Source: Gammaproteobacteria bacterium (lineage in GTDB: Bacteria; Pseudomonadota; Gammaproteobacteria; Poriferisulfidales; Poriferisulfidaceae). From it: a stretch of DNA of 64,000 bases. Shown here piece after piece: positions 26,765-38,053 of the stretch. Where the stretch lies: the NCBI GenBank assembly GCA_026706895.1, contig JAPOXW010000029.1:61475-125474 (forward strand), given 5' to 3'. The notes under the pieces are model-generated. The model was not told the DNA's origin. It did not search any database and worked only from the letters and a program-made list of their open reading frames with translations. The first letter of the stretch is position 1. Each line of letters begins with the position of its first letter. Both the position numbers and the translations under genes were made by a program.

Positions 26765-27685
26765 TCACATTCGGAATTCTTCTGCGGCCTTCACTCCGTG
26801 AAGTCCCTGCTCCAGTTCCTTGAGCAGCCCGACCACGGTCTGAGTCAGGAATCCTTCGAATTTTTTCTCGCCGAGTGTTCGGTCGTAGACGTCTGACGGC
26901 AGGAAGCGCCTCATTTCGTTCTTGAACTCCGTGCCCGCGATGATACCGGGGAGCCTTCCCATCATGTCATCCAGCATTTTTGTGCTGCCGGACAACCGGT
27001 AGTCTTCCACTTTCCGCCGCACCAGGCCCGGCCGCACGGTTGCGCCTTTCTGCTTGAGCCATCCCAAGTCCCACACATCCCGGTGCCGGACATACTTTTG
27101 CGTCGCCGGGAGTGAGATCAACTTGTCGGCCATGACTTCGTCAAGCGTTTCCGCGAAGATGAGCGTGTCGTCGTAACCGTCCGGGAGGAACGCGTAGTTT
27201 GTGCGCAACGGGACGGCTTCCTTCGTATAGGCGGGGACACTGGCCACCTCGATCTTGATGCGCTGCTGAGGCAGGTCTTTGCGCTGTGGCGCGGTGATGA
27301 CGGAGACCTGCCATTTTCGGATGTTCAACCCGGCGTATTTCGGATCCTTTTCCAGTTCGGCAGGTTCCTTGACTCGAACTTCCAGATCATATCTCGAACC
27401 GATGTATCCTTCGATGCAGTCTTTCATTCCGGCGAGCATGGCCGACGAGAAATCCCGGCCTCCGGCGAAGTCCAGATCTTCGCTGAAGCGGTTGCCGCCC
27501 CGGCACAGCCGCAACGACGTGCCGCCTTGGAAAACGAGATTGTCCAGCAGATTTGCCCGCTCCAGGCAGAACAGGATGTCGCAGTGAAGCAGTTCCTTTT
27601 CGATCACCGGGCGCATGTTCGCGACGCCCGCGTCCTGCATGACGCGGCCGACCAACCGGGAGAAGTCTTCCCTAGTGACCTTCAC
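26765..27685 (-). CDS. abiEii: AbiEii-type nucleotidyltransferase toxin
   Basis: This 306-residue protein of the AbiEii/AbiGii family (DUF1814-like) has the nucleotidyltransferase core LVFQGGTSLRLCRGGNRFSEDLDF: GGTSL and the SEDLDF acidic pair. EVMADKLISL and VRHRDVWDLGWL follow. Such toxins modify tRNA or related targets and cause abortive phage infection when freed from the AbiEi partner. The gene overlaps the antitoxin by 14 bp. It is inserted between folC and dedD. Confidence 0.88.
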   Translation of the reverse strand: MKVTREDFSRLVGRVMQDAGVANMRPVIEKELLHCDILFCLERANLLDNLVFQGGTSLRLCRGGNRFSEDLDFAGGRDFSSAMLAGMKDCIEGYIGSRYDLEVRVKEPAELEKDPKYAGLNIRKWQVSVITAPQRKDLPQQRIKIEVASVPAYTKEAVPLRTNYAFLPDGYDDTLIFAETLDEVMADKLISLPATQKYVRHRDVWDLGWLKQKGATVRPGLVRRKVEDYRLSGSTKMLDDMMGRLPGIIAGTEFKNEMRRFLPSDVYDRTLGEKKFEGFLTQTVVGLLKELEQGLHGVKAAEEFRM

Positions 27686-28211
27686 CGACCCTCTCCTCTT
27701 GGATCAGGTGTGTATTGCGGCCGACCCGCTTCAGGTCCCTGCAGGCGGTGGCTGGGCTGGCCATCCTCAGCGGCCTGCCCACGGGCCGGATGCCGTCGAG
27801 GATGTCGTTGGTGGCACGCGCCGTGTGGGTGAACTCAATGACGCCGAAAGGGGTCTTGTACTCGCCTTTCCGGCCGGTGGTCATGACGGTCAGCCGGTCC
27901 ATCAGGATCTGCGAGATGATGCCGTACTCGGAAAGCGCCGATTCCAAGCTGACGTAGTTGTACTCGCCTCGACGAATGGTTCGGGCGATCTGTTCCAGCG
28001 TGTCACTGCCGATGTTTCGGGACAATGCGTATACGTAGATGCGCCGGGCGACGCGCAACAAGATGTTCTTCGATACCAAGCGATCAAGGCCGGCCTGAAG
28101 GGTGCGGGGGCTGTCTTCGTGGAATATCTTGGTCAGGTCGGCGCGGGCATAGACATAGTGCCCGCGCGCGTCGAATTCCGACAGGCGTCGAACCGCGGTA
28201 ATCTGATTCAT
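27672..28211 (-). CDS. abiEi: AbiEi-type antitoxin / transcriptional repressor
   Basis: This 179-residue protein has a winged-helix N-terminal region (TLQAGLDRLVSKNILLRVARRIYVY) and the AbiEi antitoxin region with YNYVSLESALSEYGIIS. It neutralises the AbiEii toxin and is expected to repress its own promoter. The upstream 100 bp carry a promoter with an inverted repeat in the spacer and a second AT-rich palindrome in the leader, suitable as operators. Translation is coupled to the toxin. Confidence 0.85.
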   Translation of the reverse strand: MNQITAVRRLSEFDARGHYVYARADLTKIFHEDSPRTLQAGLDRLVSKNILLRVARRIYVYALSRNIGSDTLEQIARTIRRGEYNYVSLESALSEYGIISQILMDRLTVMTTGRKGEYKTPFGVIEFTHTARATNDILDGIRPVGRPLRMASPATACRDLKRVGRNTHLIQEERVGEGH

Positions 28212-28232
28212 TAGAAGCTATATATAAACTAT

Positions 28233-28254
28233 AAAACTATAATAAAATAGTTTT
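28233..28254. promoter_or_regulatory. Candidate AbiEi operator, leader palindrome
   Basis: AAAACTAT and ATAGTTTT arms, exact complements, are separated by six A/T bases and lie about 22 bp before the abiEi start. The location fits an autoregulatory operator. Confidence 0.45.
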
Positions 28255-28263
28255 TCTGTCTAT

Positions 28264-28291
28264 ATAATAGCATAATCAGCCGATTATGCAA
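28264..28291 (-). promoter_or_regulatory. Candidate abiE promoter with inverted repeat in its spacer
   Basis: On the minus strand TTGCAT (-35, 28286-28291) and TATTAT (-10, 28264-28269) are 16 bp apart. A perfect GCATAATC / GATTATGC inverted repeat (28270-28289) fills the spacer, so a repressor bound there would block RNA polymerase. The repeat could alternatively be a weak folC terminator. Confidence 0.45.
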
Positions 28292-28317
28292 GCGTGGCTG
28301 TCTGGGATGTAGTCTTT

Positions 28318-29622
28318 CTATACAGGCGGAGTCTGTTCCTGATTCGATTCCAGTCTTTCCGACTGATGCAGCAGGAATTCACCGACCGCAAACACCGAGC
28401 CGAACACCACCACGGTCCCTTTCTGGCCGGCTCTTGAGGCCGCTTCCCGGTAGGCTTCCGTGACGGAGGGATGGACATGTACCTCGGGCAGCCGGCACGA
28501 TTCCGCCAGTATGCGCAGGGTTTCCAGTGGTATTGCGCGGGGGGAGTCCACTTCGCTCAGGTGCCAGCTTTTGACCAGCGGGCTCAGGGGCCCCAAGATG
28601 TTTGGCACATCCTTTTCCTGCAACGCGGAGAAGACCGCGTGCAGTGGTCGTCCGGGCCGGTAGCGGCGAAGGTTGCGGACCAGGTTGATCGCCCCTTCTG
28701 GGTTGTGCGCGATGTCCAGCACGGTGTCCACGGGTTCGTCCAGGATCTGGAAACGTCCGGTCAGGCTGACGTTTTCGAGTGCGTGCCGAATGGTCTCCGG
28801 ATCGAACCGTCCCAGATGATGCAATACGGTCAAAGCACTGGCCGCATTGTTCAACTGCACCCTTCCGGGCAGTCGGGGCGGTGTCGGCAGGTCCAGACTT
28901 ATGCCGTCGCGGTGGCGGTAGCGCCAGCGGCCGGAGCCGAGAGGCTCCGCGAAGAAGTCGATGCCGATACGCTGCAGCGGTGCACCCAGACGTCGGGCTT
29001 GGTCCGACAGGCTGACGGGCAGGTCGGGCTCTCCGCAGACCACGGGTCGTCCCGGGCGCATGATGCCGGCTTTCTCCCGCCCGATTGATTCCCGGGTTCG
29101 GCCCAGCCACTCCGTATGGTCGATGCTGATGCTGGTGATCAGGGCGATATCGGCGTCCCACAGGTTGACCGCGTCCATCCGCCCGCCGAGACCAACCTCG
29201 AGGATCGCGTAGTCGATCCCCCGTTCACGGAAGATTGACAGGGCGGCGAGGGTGCCATACTCGAAGAACGACAGGCTGGTGTCGCCGCGGGCCTGTTCCA
29301 CCTGTTCGAAGGCATGACACAGCGACGCATCGTCGACTTCCATCCCGTCGATGCGGACGCGTTCGTTGTAGCGAATGAAATGCGGCGAAGTATAGGTGCC
29401 GACCCGCCCGTGCGGGCGCAGCATGGCTTCCAACAGGGCCACGCTGGAGCCTTTCCCGTTGGTCCCGGCGGCGGTGATGATTTGGAAGTCGGGTGCTTCC
29501 AGCAGGTTCATGCGGCGGGCCACCACCCGGATCCGTTCCAGCCCCAGGTCGATGCTGCTGGTGTGCAGGCGCTGCTGCCAGTCGACCCACTCGGACAGGG
29601 AGGAGAATCGCATGGCGGGCAC
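28318..29622 (-). CDS. folC: Folylpolyglutamate synthase / dihydrofolate synthase
   Basis: FolC adds glutamate to dihydropteroate and to reduced folates. The 434-residue Mur-ligase-like protein has the P-loop AAGTNGKGSSVALLEAML, the SPHFIRYNERVRIDG segment, GLGGRMDAVNLWD and the C-terminal DIAHNPEGA. It follows accD by 27 bp in the usual order; the usual next gene (dedD) is displaced by AbiE. Confidence 0.95.
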   Translation of the reverse strand: MPAMRFSSLSEWVDWQQRLHTSSIDLGLERIRVVARRMNLLEAPDFQIITAAGTNGKGSSVALLEAMLRPHGRVGTYTSPHFIRYNERVRIDGMEVDDASLCHAFEQVEQARGDTSLSFFEYGTLAALSIFRERGIDYAILEVGLGGRMDAVNLWDADIALITSISIDHTEWLGRTRESIGREKAGIMRPGRPVVCGEPDLPVSLSDQARRLGAPLQRIGIDFFAEPLGSGRWRYRHRDGISLDLPTPPRLPGRVQLNNAASALTVLHHLGRFDPETIRHALENVSLTGRFQILDEPVDTVLDIAHNPEGAINLVRNLRRYRPGRPLHAVFSALQEKDVPNILGPLSPLVKSWHLSEVDSPRAIPLETLRILAESCRLPEVHVHPSVTEAYREAASRAGQKGTVVVFGSVFAVGEFLLHQSERLESNQEQTPPV

Positions 29623-29649
29623 CCGGGAGAAAAGACCGAACGGTAAGAA

Positions 29650-30522
29650 CTACGCGTCCCGTGCGCGGGGCGAGCGGTTCATCATCAGGCGCAATAGGTC
29701 GGCGATCGTGTCGCGCATCTCGCCGCGCGGCACCAGCATGTCGATGGCTCCATGTTCCAGCAGGAATTCGCTGCGCTGGAAGCCTTCCGGCAGGGTCTCG
29801 CGCACGGTTTGTTCGATCACGCGCGGACCGGCGAAGCCGATCAGTGCGCCGGGCTCCGCGATCTGGACGTCGCCCAGCATGCCGAGCGAAGCCGAAACCC
29901 CGCCCATGGTGGGGTCGGTCAGCACCGAGATATAGGGCAGACGATTTTTCCGCATCCGAGCCAGCGCGGCGGCAGTTTTGGACATCTGGAACAGCGATAC
30001 CAGCGCCTCCTGCATGCGTGCGCCCCCGCTGGTGGAGAAGCACACCAGAGGCATCCGCTCCTTCAGGCAGACGGCGGCCGCCTGCGCGAATTTCTCGCCG
30101 ACGACCGAACCCATGGAGCCTCCCATGAACCCGAACTCGAAGGCTGTGCAGACCAGCGGCATGCCGTGCAGTTGTCCCTGCATGACCACCAGGGCGTCCT
30201 TTTCCTTCGTTTCCTTCTGTGCCTGGTTGATACGATCCCGGTAACGCTTGCTGTCGCGGAATTTCAGGAAATCGCGGGGCGCAAGCCCGACTATCAGTTC
30301 TTGCCGGGGCTGTTCGTCCAGGAACATCGCCAAACGTTCCCGGGCCGACACGCGCATATGGTGCTGGCATTTCGGGCAGACGTTCAGGTTGCGCTCCAGT
30401 TCGGACCGATACAGCGGGGTGTCGCAGTTCGGGCACTTGATCCACAGGCCCTGCGGGACTTTCCGGGTGCTGCTGCTCTCGATCCGGATCTGGGGCGGCA
30501 CCAGGCGCTTGTACCAGCTCAC
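29650..30522 (-). CDS. accD: Acetyl-CoA carboxylase carboxyltransferase subunit beta
   Basis: AccD forms half of the carboxyltransferase of acetyl-CoA carboxylase, the first step of fatty acid synthesis. The protein (290 residues) has the zinc ribbon [20 protein letters not shown] with a CPKC second half. It also has the carboxyltransferase core [25 protein letters not shown] and [19 protein letters not shown] start at 30522 gives the conserved N terminus [10 protein letters not shown] and overlaps the trpA stop as GTGA; a longer in-frame reading would run into trpA. Confidence 0.95.
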   Translation of the reverse strand: MSWYKRLVPPQIRIESSSTRKVPQGLWIKCPNCDTPLYRSELERNLNVCPKCQHHMRVSARERLAMFLDEQPRQELIVGLAPRDFLKFRDSKRYRDRINQAQKETKEKDALVVMQGQLHGMPLVCTAFEFGFMGGSMGSVVGEKFAQAAAVCLKERMPLVCFSTSGGARMQEALVSLFQMSKTAAALARMRKNRLPYISVLTDPTMGGVSASLGMLGDVQIAEPGALIGFAGPRVIEQTVRETLPEGFQRSEFLLEHGAIDMLVPRGEMRDTIADLLRLMMNRSPRARDA

Positions 30523-31330
30523 GGGGCGCCTCCCGGATGGTCCGCGGTGTCGATGCCGGCACGCAGGTCCTGCAGCAGTTCGGTTGCGGCGGCATGCGGG
30601 TCCGTCGCGGCTTGGATCCGGTCGATCAGCGCGCTGCCGACGACGACCGCGTCGGCAAGCTCCGCGGCGCGGGCCGCGGAATCCGCGTCCTTGATGCCGA
30701 ACCCGATGCCGACGGGCAGGGTGGCGTGCGTCCGGATGCACTTCATGCGTTCCGCTACGTCCTCCATATCCAGGCGGTCCGCGCCGGTCGTCCCGCGCAA
30801 CGACACATAATAAAGAAACCCTTTCGCCTGGCCGCAGATCTGCCGGATCCGCGTCTCGGTCGTGGTCGGGGCCAGCAGGAAGATCTCGTCCAGTTCGTGG
30901 TCGATCAGGGCATGCCGGACCGCATCCGCTTCCTCCGGGGGGAGGTCGACCACCAGCACCCCGTCGACGCCGGCCTGGGCGGCCTGCTCCGCGAAGGTGC
31001 CGACGCCCATGGCGACAATCGGGTTGGCGTAGCCCATCAGGATCAGCGGCGTCTCCGCGTCGTCGTTCCGGAATTCGGCGGCCATGTCCAGCACGTCGCG
31101 CAGGCGGACCTGGTGCGCCAGCGCCCGCTCGCAGGCAGCCTGGATCACGGGTCCGTCGGCCATCGGGTCCGAGAACGGAACCCCGAGTTCGATCAGGTCG
31201 GCTCCGGCCCGTACGAGCGTGTGCAGCAGCGGCACGGTGGCGGCAGGTTCGGGGTCGCCTGCGGTCAGGTAGGGGACCAGCGCCGTGCGCCCGGCCTCCT
31301 GAAGTTGGGCGAAACGCCCGGCGATGCGGC

Positions 31331-31334
<4 letters not shown>
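30519..31334 (-). CDS. trpA: Tryptophan synthase alpha subunit
   Basis: TrpA cleaves indole-3-glycerol phosphate to indole and glyceraldehyde 3-phosphate. The 271-residue TIM barrel has [34 protein letters not shown] (catalytic Glu), [24 protein letters not shown] and [11 protein letters not shown]. It is translationally coupled to trpB (overlap of four bases) and to accD. Confidence 0.96.
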
Positions 31335-32534
<1,200 letters not shown>

Positions 32535-32548
<14 letters not shown>

Positions 32549-33158
32549 GGTTCACCTCCCGCATGAATGCCGCGATCTTCTCCGGGTCCTTGAGCCCGGG
32601 CGAAGCCTCGACGCCGCTGCTGACGTCCACGCCCCAGGGACGGACTGCCTGGATCGCTTCGCCCACGTTCCCCGCCTCCAGGCCGCCCGCCAGGATCAGC
32701 GGGCGCGGGTCTTCGGAGCGAACCTTCGCCCAGTCGAAGGTCTTGCCCTGTCCCCCGGCCTCTCCCGATGCATGGCTGTCCAGCAGGAAGCCGTGGGCGT
32801 CGGGGTAGTGCTGCTGGTAGTCGGTCAGGGCGCCGGGTTCGTTCATGGGCACGGCCTTGATCCAGTGGCCTTCGAACCGGGCGCACAATTCCGGCGCCTC
32901 GCGGCCGTGGTACTGCAAGCCGTCGAACGGGATGGTTTCGATCAATTCGTCGAGGAACTGCGGATCCGGGTCGAGCACGACCGCGTAGGCATCCATGAAG
33001 GGCGGCAGGATGTCGATGATCGAACAGGCGACGGCCGGTTCAATATTTCGCGGGCTGGGCTCGTGGAATACCAGCCCGATGGCGTCGGCGCCCGCCTCGG
33101 CGGCGAGCAGGGCGTCGGCCGGGTTCGTAATGCCGCAGATTTTGACACGGGTGCGCAT
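32535..33158 (-). CDS. trpF: Phosphoribosylanthranilate isomerase
   Basis: TrpF converts phosphoribosylanthranilate to CdRP in tryptophan synthesis. The 207-residue TIM barrel starts [16 protein letters not shown] with the catalytic cysteine in KICGI. It has [31 protein letters not shown] and [19 protein letters not shown] 33158, 2 bp after the truA stop, fits the family N terminus; a longer frame overlapping truA is unlikely. Confidence 0.95.
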
Positions 33159-33160
33159 GG

Positions 33161-33955
33161 TCAGAAGGGCAGGCCGTAATCCGGAGTCCACAGGGGCGGC
33201 GGGATGCCGCATTCAGGGGGATAGTTTACGCGCATCAGGTACAGCCCGTCCGGCGGTGCGGTGATGCCGCCCGTCGTGCGGTCGCGCCGTTCCAGCAGTT
33301 CGGCCAGCCATTCCGGGGGGTGCTCGCCGTGGCCGATGTCGATCAGGGAGCCGGCCAGGATTCTCACCATGTGGTGCAGGAAGCCGTCGGCCTCGACGTC
33401 GATGTGGACGAACGGCTCGCGGGCGGTGACGTCCAGCCGAAAGAGAGTGCGCCGGGGATGGCGGGCTTGGCACTCCGCCGCTCGGAAGCTGGTGAAGTCG
33501 TGCTCGCCCAGCAGGGCTTGGGCGGCTTGGTGCATCTGTCCAATGTCCAGGGTCTTGGGAATCCGCGTGACCTTGCCGGCAAGCAGGCCCGCCGCGGCAG
33601 CGTCGCGCTGCAGGATGATGTAGCGGTAGTGGCGCCGGGTCGCGGAGTGGCGGGCATGGAAGTCGTCCGCGACCTCTCGCACCCAGGAGACGCTGACGGC
33701 AGGCGGCAGGTGCGCGCCCGCGCCCCGCTGCCAGGCGTGCAGGGAGCGGTCCGCAGTGGTGTCGAAATGAATGACTTGGCCGGCCGCGTGCACCCCGGTG
33801 TCGGTACGGCCGGCGACGGCGGTGCGAATCGGGTGGTCGGCGACGGCGGAGAAGGCTTCCTCGACCGCATCCTGGACGCTCGGGGCGTGGCTCTGCCGCT
33901 GCCAGCCGTTGAAGCCAGCGCCGTCGTATTCGAGACCGCAGGCGAGGCGGGGCAT
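33161..33955 (-). CDS. truA: tRNA pseudouridine(38-40) synthase
   Basis: TruA makes pseudouridine at positions 38-40 of tRNA anticodon stems. The 264-residue protein has LEYDGAGFNGWQRQ, the catalytic aspartate in VAGRTDTGVHA, and VEADGFLHHMVRILAGSLID. It sits 3 bp after fimV and 2 bp before trpF, the normal gammaproteobacterial order. Confidence 0.95.
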   Translation of the reverse strand: MPRLACGLEYDGAGFNGWQRQSHAPSVQDAVEEAFSAVADHPIRTAVAGRTDTGVHAAGQVIHFDTTADRSLHAWQRGAGAHLPPAVSVSWVREVADDFHARHSATRRHYRYIILQRDAAAAGLLAGKVTRIPKTLDIGQMHQAAQALLGEHDFTSFRAAECQARHPRRTLFRLDVTAREPFVHIDVEADGFLHHMVRILAGSLIDIGHGEHPPEWLAELLERRDRTTGGITAPPDGLYLMRVNYPPECGIPPPLWTPDYGLPF

Positions 33956-33958
33956 GGG

Positions 33959-35302
33959 TCAGGACGAACCCATCCGGCTTTTCAGCCTCTCCGCCTCTTC
34001 GCGTTCTTGCTCCGTCCCCTCGGCCAGCACCAGCCGGATCAGGGCGTGCGCCTGGCCGTATTCGTTCGCCTCGACGTGCGCGTGCGCCAGGTCCAGCGCG
34101 GAAGTGGCGCGTCGGGCAGGATCCTCGATGTCGCCCACGCTCTCTCGAATGATTCGGGCCTGACGGGCGCGGTTCAGGGTCAGCGCAGACAGATAGACCA
34201 AGAGCAGAATCCCCGCAGCGGCGAGAATCCCGGGCCACGGGAGACCGGCCGCGACCTTCGTCACGGTTCCTTCATCACCCGACCCATCCGCCAGTGGTGC
34301 CAGGGCTTCGGTCTCGACTTCCGCCATTGCCAGCGGCGCTTCGGTCTTTTCGGCTCCAGGTTCCGCGGGTGTGGCCGGTGTCGGTTCGGATGCTGCCGGT
34401 TCCGGTTCCGCCGGAGAGGCCTTGTCCGGTTCGATTTGCTCCGGCGCGGCCGGTTGAGCATCGGTGATCCCGGGTTCGGCCGGCTCGGTTTTCATCGGTT
34501 CGAGTGCGGGCGGCTCGGGCTCGGATGGCTCTGCCGGATCCGGTTCGGGCGCGACCGGCTCGGGTGTTGCGGACTCGGCCTGCATCTCGAGCGGCACAAG
34601 CTGCAGCCGCCGTTCCTGCAGGGTCGGGCTTTCGCGCAGGTCCGCCCCCTCCCGCCGCCACTTCCGCCATTGCTCGTTTTGGAACTGGATCTCGTCGATC
34701 AGCCACTGACGGGACAGGTTCAGGCGCGCGATCTCGGCCTGGCTCGGAATGTAAAGCTGGGTGCCGGCCCGGACCAGGTTGATGTTGTCGTGGATGAAGG
34801 CATTGCGGTTGTACAGCTGGATCGCCAGCATCAGGGTGTAGGCATCGACTTCCCGGGAGCGGGCCTGCTCCAGCGCGATCTCGAGCAACGTGTCTCCCCA
34901 TGCCACCTCGCGCGTCGTGCCGGTCGGAGCGCACGGCGGCAGGTTCAGGGTATGGAACATGGGCGGTTCGTACCCTTCTCCGAGAACCAGCACCAGGTCG
35001 TTGGAGTGGGAGGGAAGCGATTCCTCGCTGCGCACCTGGATCCGGTGCTCGCCGTTTTCCCGGATCCGTTCCAGCTGTGCCGAACCGACCCAGGAAGGGT
35101 AGGTTTTCTGGAGTTTCCGGTAGGTCGGCGGGGCCGCGACCTCGATGCGCAGCTGCTCCAGGTCGACCTCGGCCTCCGCCACCAGGCGAAGCGTCAGCAA
35201 GGCGGAGCAGTCTGGATCGAAGTGGATCTCCGGCTGGCCCAGTTCCAACGCCTGGGCCGGGGCAGCCAGGGCGGTCGCCAGGAGCAGGAACCGCGCGTTC
35301 AC
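33959..35302 (-). CDS. fimV: FimV/HubP-like polar landmark protein, short form
   Basis: FimV proteins organise the cell pole and type IV pilus/twitching systems. From GTG 35302 (overlapping the asd stop as GTGA) the 447-residue protein has a signal peptide ([18 protein letters not shown]). An N-terminal FimV domain (LELGQPEIHFDPD to LVLVLGEGYEPPMFH) and a LysM-like peptidoglycan segment (WGDTLLEIALEQARSRE to GTQLYIPS) follow. Then come a long Pro/Glu/Ala-rich linker, one membrane helix (WPGILAAAGILLLVYLSAL) and a C-terminal TPR-like motif. It is about half the length of Pseudomonas FimV. An upstream start would overlap asd. Confidence 0.88.
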   Translation of the reverse strand: MNARFLLLATALAAPAQALELGQPEIHFDPDCSALLTLRLVAEAEVDLEQLRIEVAAPPTYRKLQKTYPSWVGSAQLERIRENGEHRIQVRSEESLPSHSNDLVLVLGEGYEPPMFHTLNLPPCAPTGTTREVAWGDTLLEIALEQARSREVDAYTLMLAIQLYNRNAFIHDNINLVRAGTQLYIPSQAEIARLNLSRQWLIDEIQFQNEQWRKWRREGADLRESPTLQERRLQLVPLEMQAESATPEPVAPEPDPAEPSEPEPPALEPMKTEPAEPGITDAQPAAPEQIEPDKASPAEPEPAASEPTPATPAEPGAEKTEAPLAMAEVETEALAPLADGSGDEGTVTKVAAGLPWPGILAAAGILLLVYLSALTLNRARQARIIRESVGDIEDPARRATSALDLAHAHVEANEYGQAHALIRLVLAEGTEQEREEAERLKSRMGSS

Positions 35303-36321
35303 TGCCCGAAGCGGTCCAACCATTGTTCGGCGATCTGGATGCTGTTGGTTGCGGCGCCCTTGCGCAGGTTGTCGCTGACCACCCAAAGGTCAAGCCCGCG
35401 CGGGTGGGACAAATCCTGGCGGATGCGTCCGACGAACACTTCGTCCCGACCGGCCGCATCCGATGCCGCCGTAGGGTAACCGCCGTCCGCCGCTTCGTCG
35501 ATGACGGCCACGCCGGGGGCGTCCTCCAGCAGCGCGCGAGCCTCCGCCGCGCTCAACGGCTCGCGGGTTTCCAGGTGGATGGCCTCGGAATGGCCGGTGT
35601 ACACCGGCACGCGGACCGTGGTGGGGTTGACGCCGATGTCTTCGTCTTCCAGGATCTTGCGGGTCTCCCAGACCATCTTCATCTCTTCCCGGGTATAGCC
35701 GTTGTCCTGGAAGCGGTCGATGTGTGGGAGGACATTGAACGCGATCGGGCGGGGGTAGACCTCGCAAGGGCCTTCGCGGCCGGCAAGCGCGTCCCCGGTC
35801 TGCCGGCGGAGTTCCTCGACCGCGGCCTGGCCCGTGCCGGAGACCGCCTGGTAGGTGGCGACGTTGATGCGCTCGATCCCCGCCGCGTCGTACAGGGGCT
35901 TGAGCGCCACGACCATCTGGATGGTCGAGCAGTTGGGGTTGGCGATGATGCCGCGGTTGCGGTAATCGGCGATGCGCTCCGGATTGCATTCGGGCACCAC
36001 CAGCGGGATGTCCGGCTCGTAGCGGAAGCAGGAAGTGTTGTCGATCACCAGGCAGCCGGCCTCGACGGCGCGCGGCGCGAATTGGCGCGATGGCTCGCTG
36101 CCGGCGGAGAACAGGGCGATCCGAACCTGGCTGAAATCGAACTCCTCCAGTGCCTGGACTTCGATTTCCCGGCCGCGGAACGAGAGGCATCGGCCCCTCG
36201 AACGCTCGCTGGCCACTAGATACAAAGCATCGCAGGGAAAATCGCGCTCTTCGAGGACCTGGCGCATCACTCCGCCCACGGCACCGGTGGCGCCGACGAT
36301 GGCGACGTTCGGGCCGCTCAC
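35299..36321 (-). CDS. asd: Aspartate-semialdehyde dehydrogenase
   Basis: Asd reduces aspartyl phosphate to aspartate semialdehyde for lysine, threonine, methionine and diaminopimelate. The 340-residue protein has [21 protein letters not shown] for NADP and the catalytic cysteine in [10 protein letters not shown]. It also has the YQAVSGTGQ and [10 protein letters not shown] substrate regions. It overlaps leuB upstream and fimV downstream by four bases or fewer. Confidence 0.96.
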   Translation of the reverse strand: MSGPNVAIVGATGAVGGVMRQVLEERDFPCDALYLVASERSRGRCLSFRGREIEVQALEEFDFSQVRIALFSAGSEPSRQFAPRAVEAGCLVIDNTSCFRYEPDIPLVVPECNPERIADYRNRGIIANPNCSTIQMVVALKPLYDAAGIERINVATYQAVSGTGQAAVEELRRQTGDALAGREGPCEVYPRPIAFNVLPHIDRFQDNGYTREEMKMVWETRKILEDEDIGVNPTTVRVPVYTGHSEAIHLETREPLSAAEARALLEDAPGVAVIDEAADGGYPTAASDAAGRDEVFVGRIRQDLSHPRGLDLWVVSDNLRKGAATNSIQIAEQWLDRFGQ

Positions 36322-37400
36322 GAGTCGAGGCGCCCCTTCAGCGCGTCGATCACCGCATCTCCCATCTGTGCCGTACCGGCGGCTTCGCCGCCGTCCGCGA
36401 GGTCGGCGGTTCGCAGCCCCTGTTCCAGCACGTCCCGCACGGCGCCTTCCACCGCATCAGCGGCGTCGGCCCGTTGCAGGGAATAGCGAAGCATCATGCC
36501 GACCGACAGGATCATCGCGAGCGGGTTGGCCTGGCCGGTGCCAGCCAGGTCGGGAGCCGAGCCGTGCACCGGCTCGTAGAGGCCTTGGCGCTTCTCGTTC
36601 AGGGACGCCGAGGGCAGCAGGCCGATCGACCCGGTCAACTGGGCGGCAATGTCGGACAGGATGTCTCCGAACAGGTTGCCGGTCACCATCACGTCGAACT
36701 GGGTGGGTTCGGCGACCAGCTGCATGGCGGCATTGTCCACGTACAGGTGCGACAGTTCGACGTCGGGGTACTCTTGCGCAACTTCACCGACCACGGTCCG
36801 CCACAACTCCGAGACTTCGAGAACGTTCGCCTTGTCCACGGAACAAACCCTCCGACTCCGCAACCGGGCGGCCTGAAAGGCGCTGCGGGCGATACGTGAG
36901 ACCTCATCCTCGTCATAGACCATGGTGTTGACGCCGCGCCTGCGGCCGTCGTGTTCGGTCAGCGCGCGCGGTTCGCCGAAATAAAGCCCGCCGGTCAACT
37001 CACGCACGATCAGGAGATCCAGCCCTTCGAGTTTTTCGGGCTTGAGGCTCGAGGCATGCGCCATGCCGGGCATCAGCGTCGCGGGGCGCAGGTTGGCGTA
37101 CAGTCCCAGTCCCTTGCGCAGCCTGAGCAGGCCGGTCTCGGGGCGCAGTGCGCGGTCGGGAGTGTCGTAACGGGGCGCACCGACCGCCGCCAGCAGTACG
37201 GCATCGGCATCGCGGGCAGTCTGCAGGGTGCCGGCCGGCAGGGGATCGCCCTGTGCATCGACAGCCGCTCCCCCGATCAGGGCTTCGTCCAGCTCCAGTT
37301 CGAGGCCGCCGTTGCGGACCAGGCAGTCGAGCACCTTGCGGGCCTCGGCCGTGATCTCCGGGCCGATGCCGTCGCCGGGCAGGATCAGGACGCGCGACAT
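36318..37400 (-). CDS. leuB: 3-isopropylmalate dehydrogenase
   Basis: LeuB oxidises and decarboxylates 3-isopropylmalate in leucine synthesis. The 360-residue protein has [56 protein letters not shown] and [17 protein letters not shown]. It abuts leuD (shared base) and overlaps asd. Confidence 0.97.
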   Translation of the reverse strand: MSRVLILPGDGIGPEITAEARKVLDCLVRNGGLELELDEALIGGAAVDAQGDPLPAGTLQTARDADAVLLAAVGAPRYDTPDRALRPETGLLRLRKGLGLYANLRPATLMPGMAHASSLKPEKLEGLDLLIVRELTGGLYFGEPRALTEHDGRRRGVNTMVYDEDEVSRIARSAFQAARLRSRRVCSVDKANVLEVSELWRTVVGEVAQEYPDVELSHLYVDNAAMQLVAEPTQFDVMVTGNLFGDILSDIAAQLTGSIGLLPSASLNEKRQGLYEPVHGSAPDLAGTGQANPLAMILSVGMMLRYSLQRADAADAVEGAVRDVLEQGLRTADLADGGEAAGTAQMGDAVIDALKGRLDS

Positions 37401-38053
37401 TACGGGCTGCCGAAGCGGTCGAACAGCCAGGGGGCGTGCGCCCGCCGTGCCGCTTCGAACTCGCGGATCCGGTCCGAGTGGTGCAGGGTCAGCGCGATGT
37501 CGTCAAGTCCTTCGACCAGGCAGCGCTTGCGCTGCGGATCGATGTCGAACGACCAGGTCGCGCCGGAATCCGCCGCCACCGTCTGTTCCGGCAGGTCGAT
37601 GTCCAGCCGGTAGCCTTCGGTCTGCTCGATCTCCTCGACGAGCGTACGCACGGCATCCTCCGGCAACCGGACGGTCAGCAGGCCGTTCTTGGCGGCGTTG
37701 GTGTCGAAGATGTCTGCGAAACTCGGCGCAATGACGGCCCGGAAGCCGGCGTCCAGGAACGCCCAGACCGCATGTTCGCGCGAGGAGCCGCAGCCGAAGT
37801 TGACGCCGGTGACCAAAATGGAAGCTCCCTGGTAGCGGGACTGGTTCAGCACGAAATCCGGATTGCGCGGGCGCCGGGAGTGATCGCTCTCCAGGTCGCC
37901 GGGCGCCAGGTAGCGCCAGCTGTCGAACAGGTTCGGCCCGAACCCGGTCCGCTTGACCGACTTCAGGTATTGCTTGGGGATGATCACGTCGGTGTCGATA
38001 TTGCTTCGGTCAAGCGGCGCGACGATCCCGCGATGGCGAACGAAGGGCATCAT
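37400..38053 (-). CDS. leuD: 3-isopropylmalate dehydratase small subunit
   Basis: LeuD is the small subunit of isopropylmalate isomerase. The 217-residue protein has [31 protein letters not shown], the swivelling domain [15 protein letters not shown], and a normal C terminus. It overlaps leuC by four bases. Confidence 0.97.
   Translation of the reverse strand: MMPFVRHRGIVAPLDRSNIDTDVIIPKQYLKSVKRTGFGPNLFDSWRYLAPGDLESDHSRRPRNPDFVLNQSRYQGASILVTGVNFGCGSSREHAVWAFLDAGFRAVIAPSFADIFDTNAAKNGLLTVRLPEDAVRTLVEEIEQTEGYRLDIDLPEQTVAADSGATWSFDIDPQRKRCLVEGLDDIALTLHHSDRIREFEAARRAHAPWLFDRFGSP

Noticed and set aside
33213..34238. Long Arg/Pro-rich frames antisense to or out of frame with fimV, truA, purF and others
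   Set aside because: They are products of high GC: arginine/proline/alanine-rich translations lacking domains, lying over well-supported genes.
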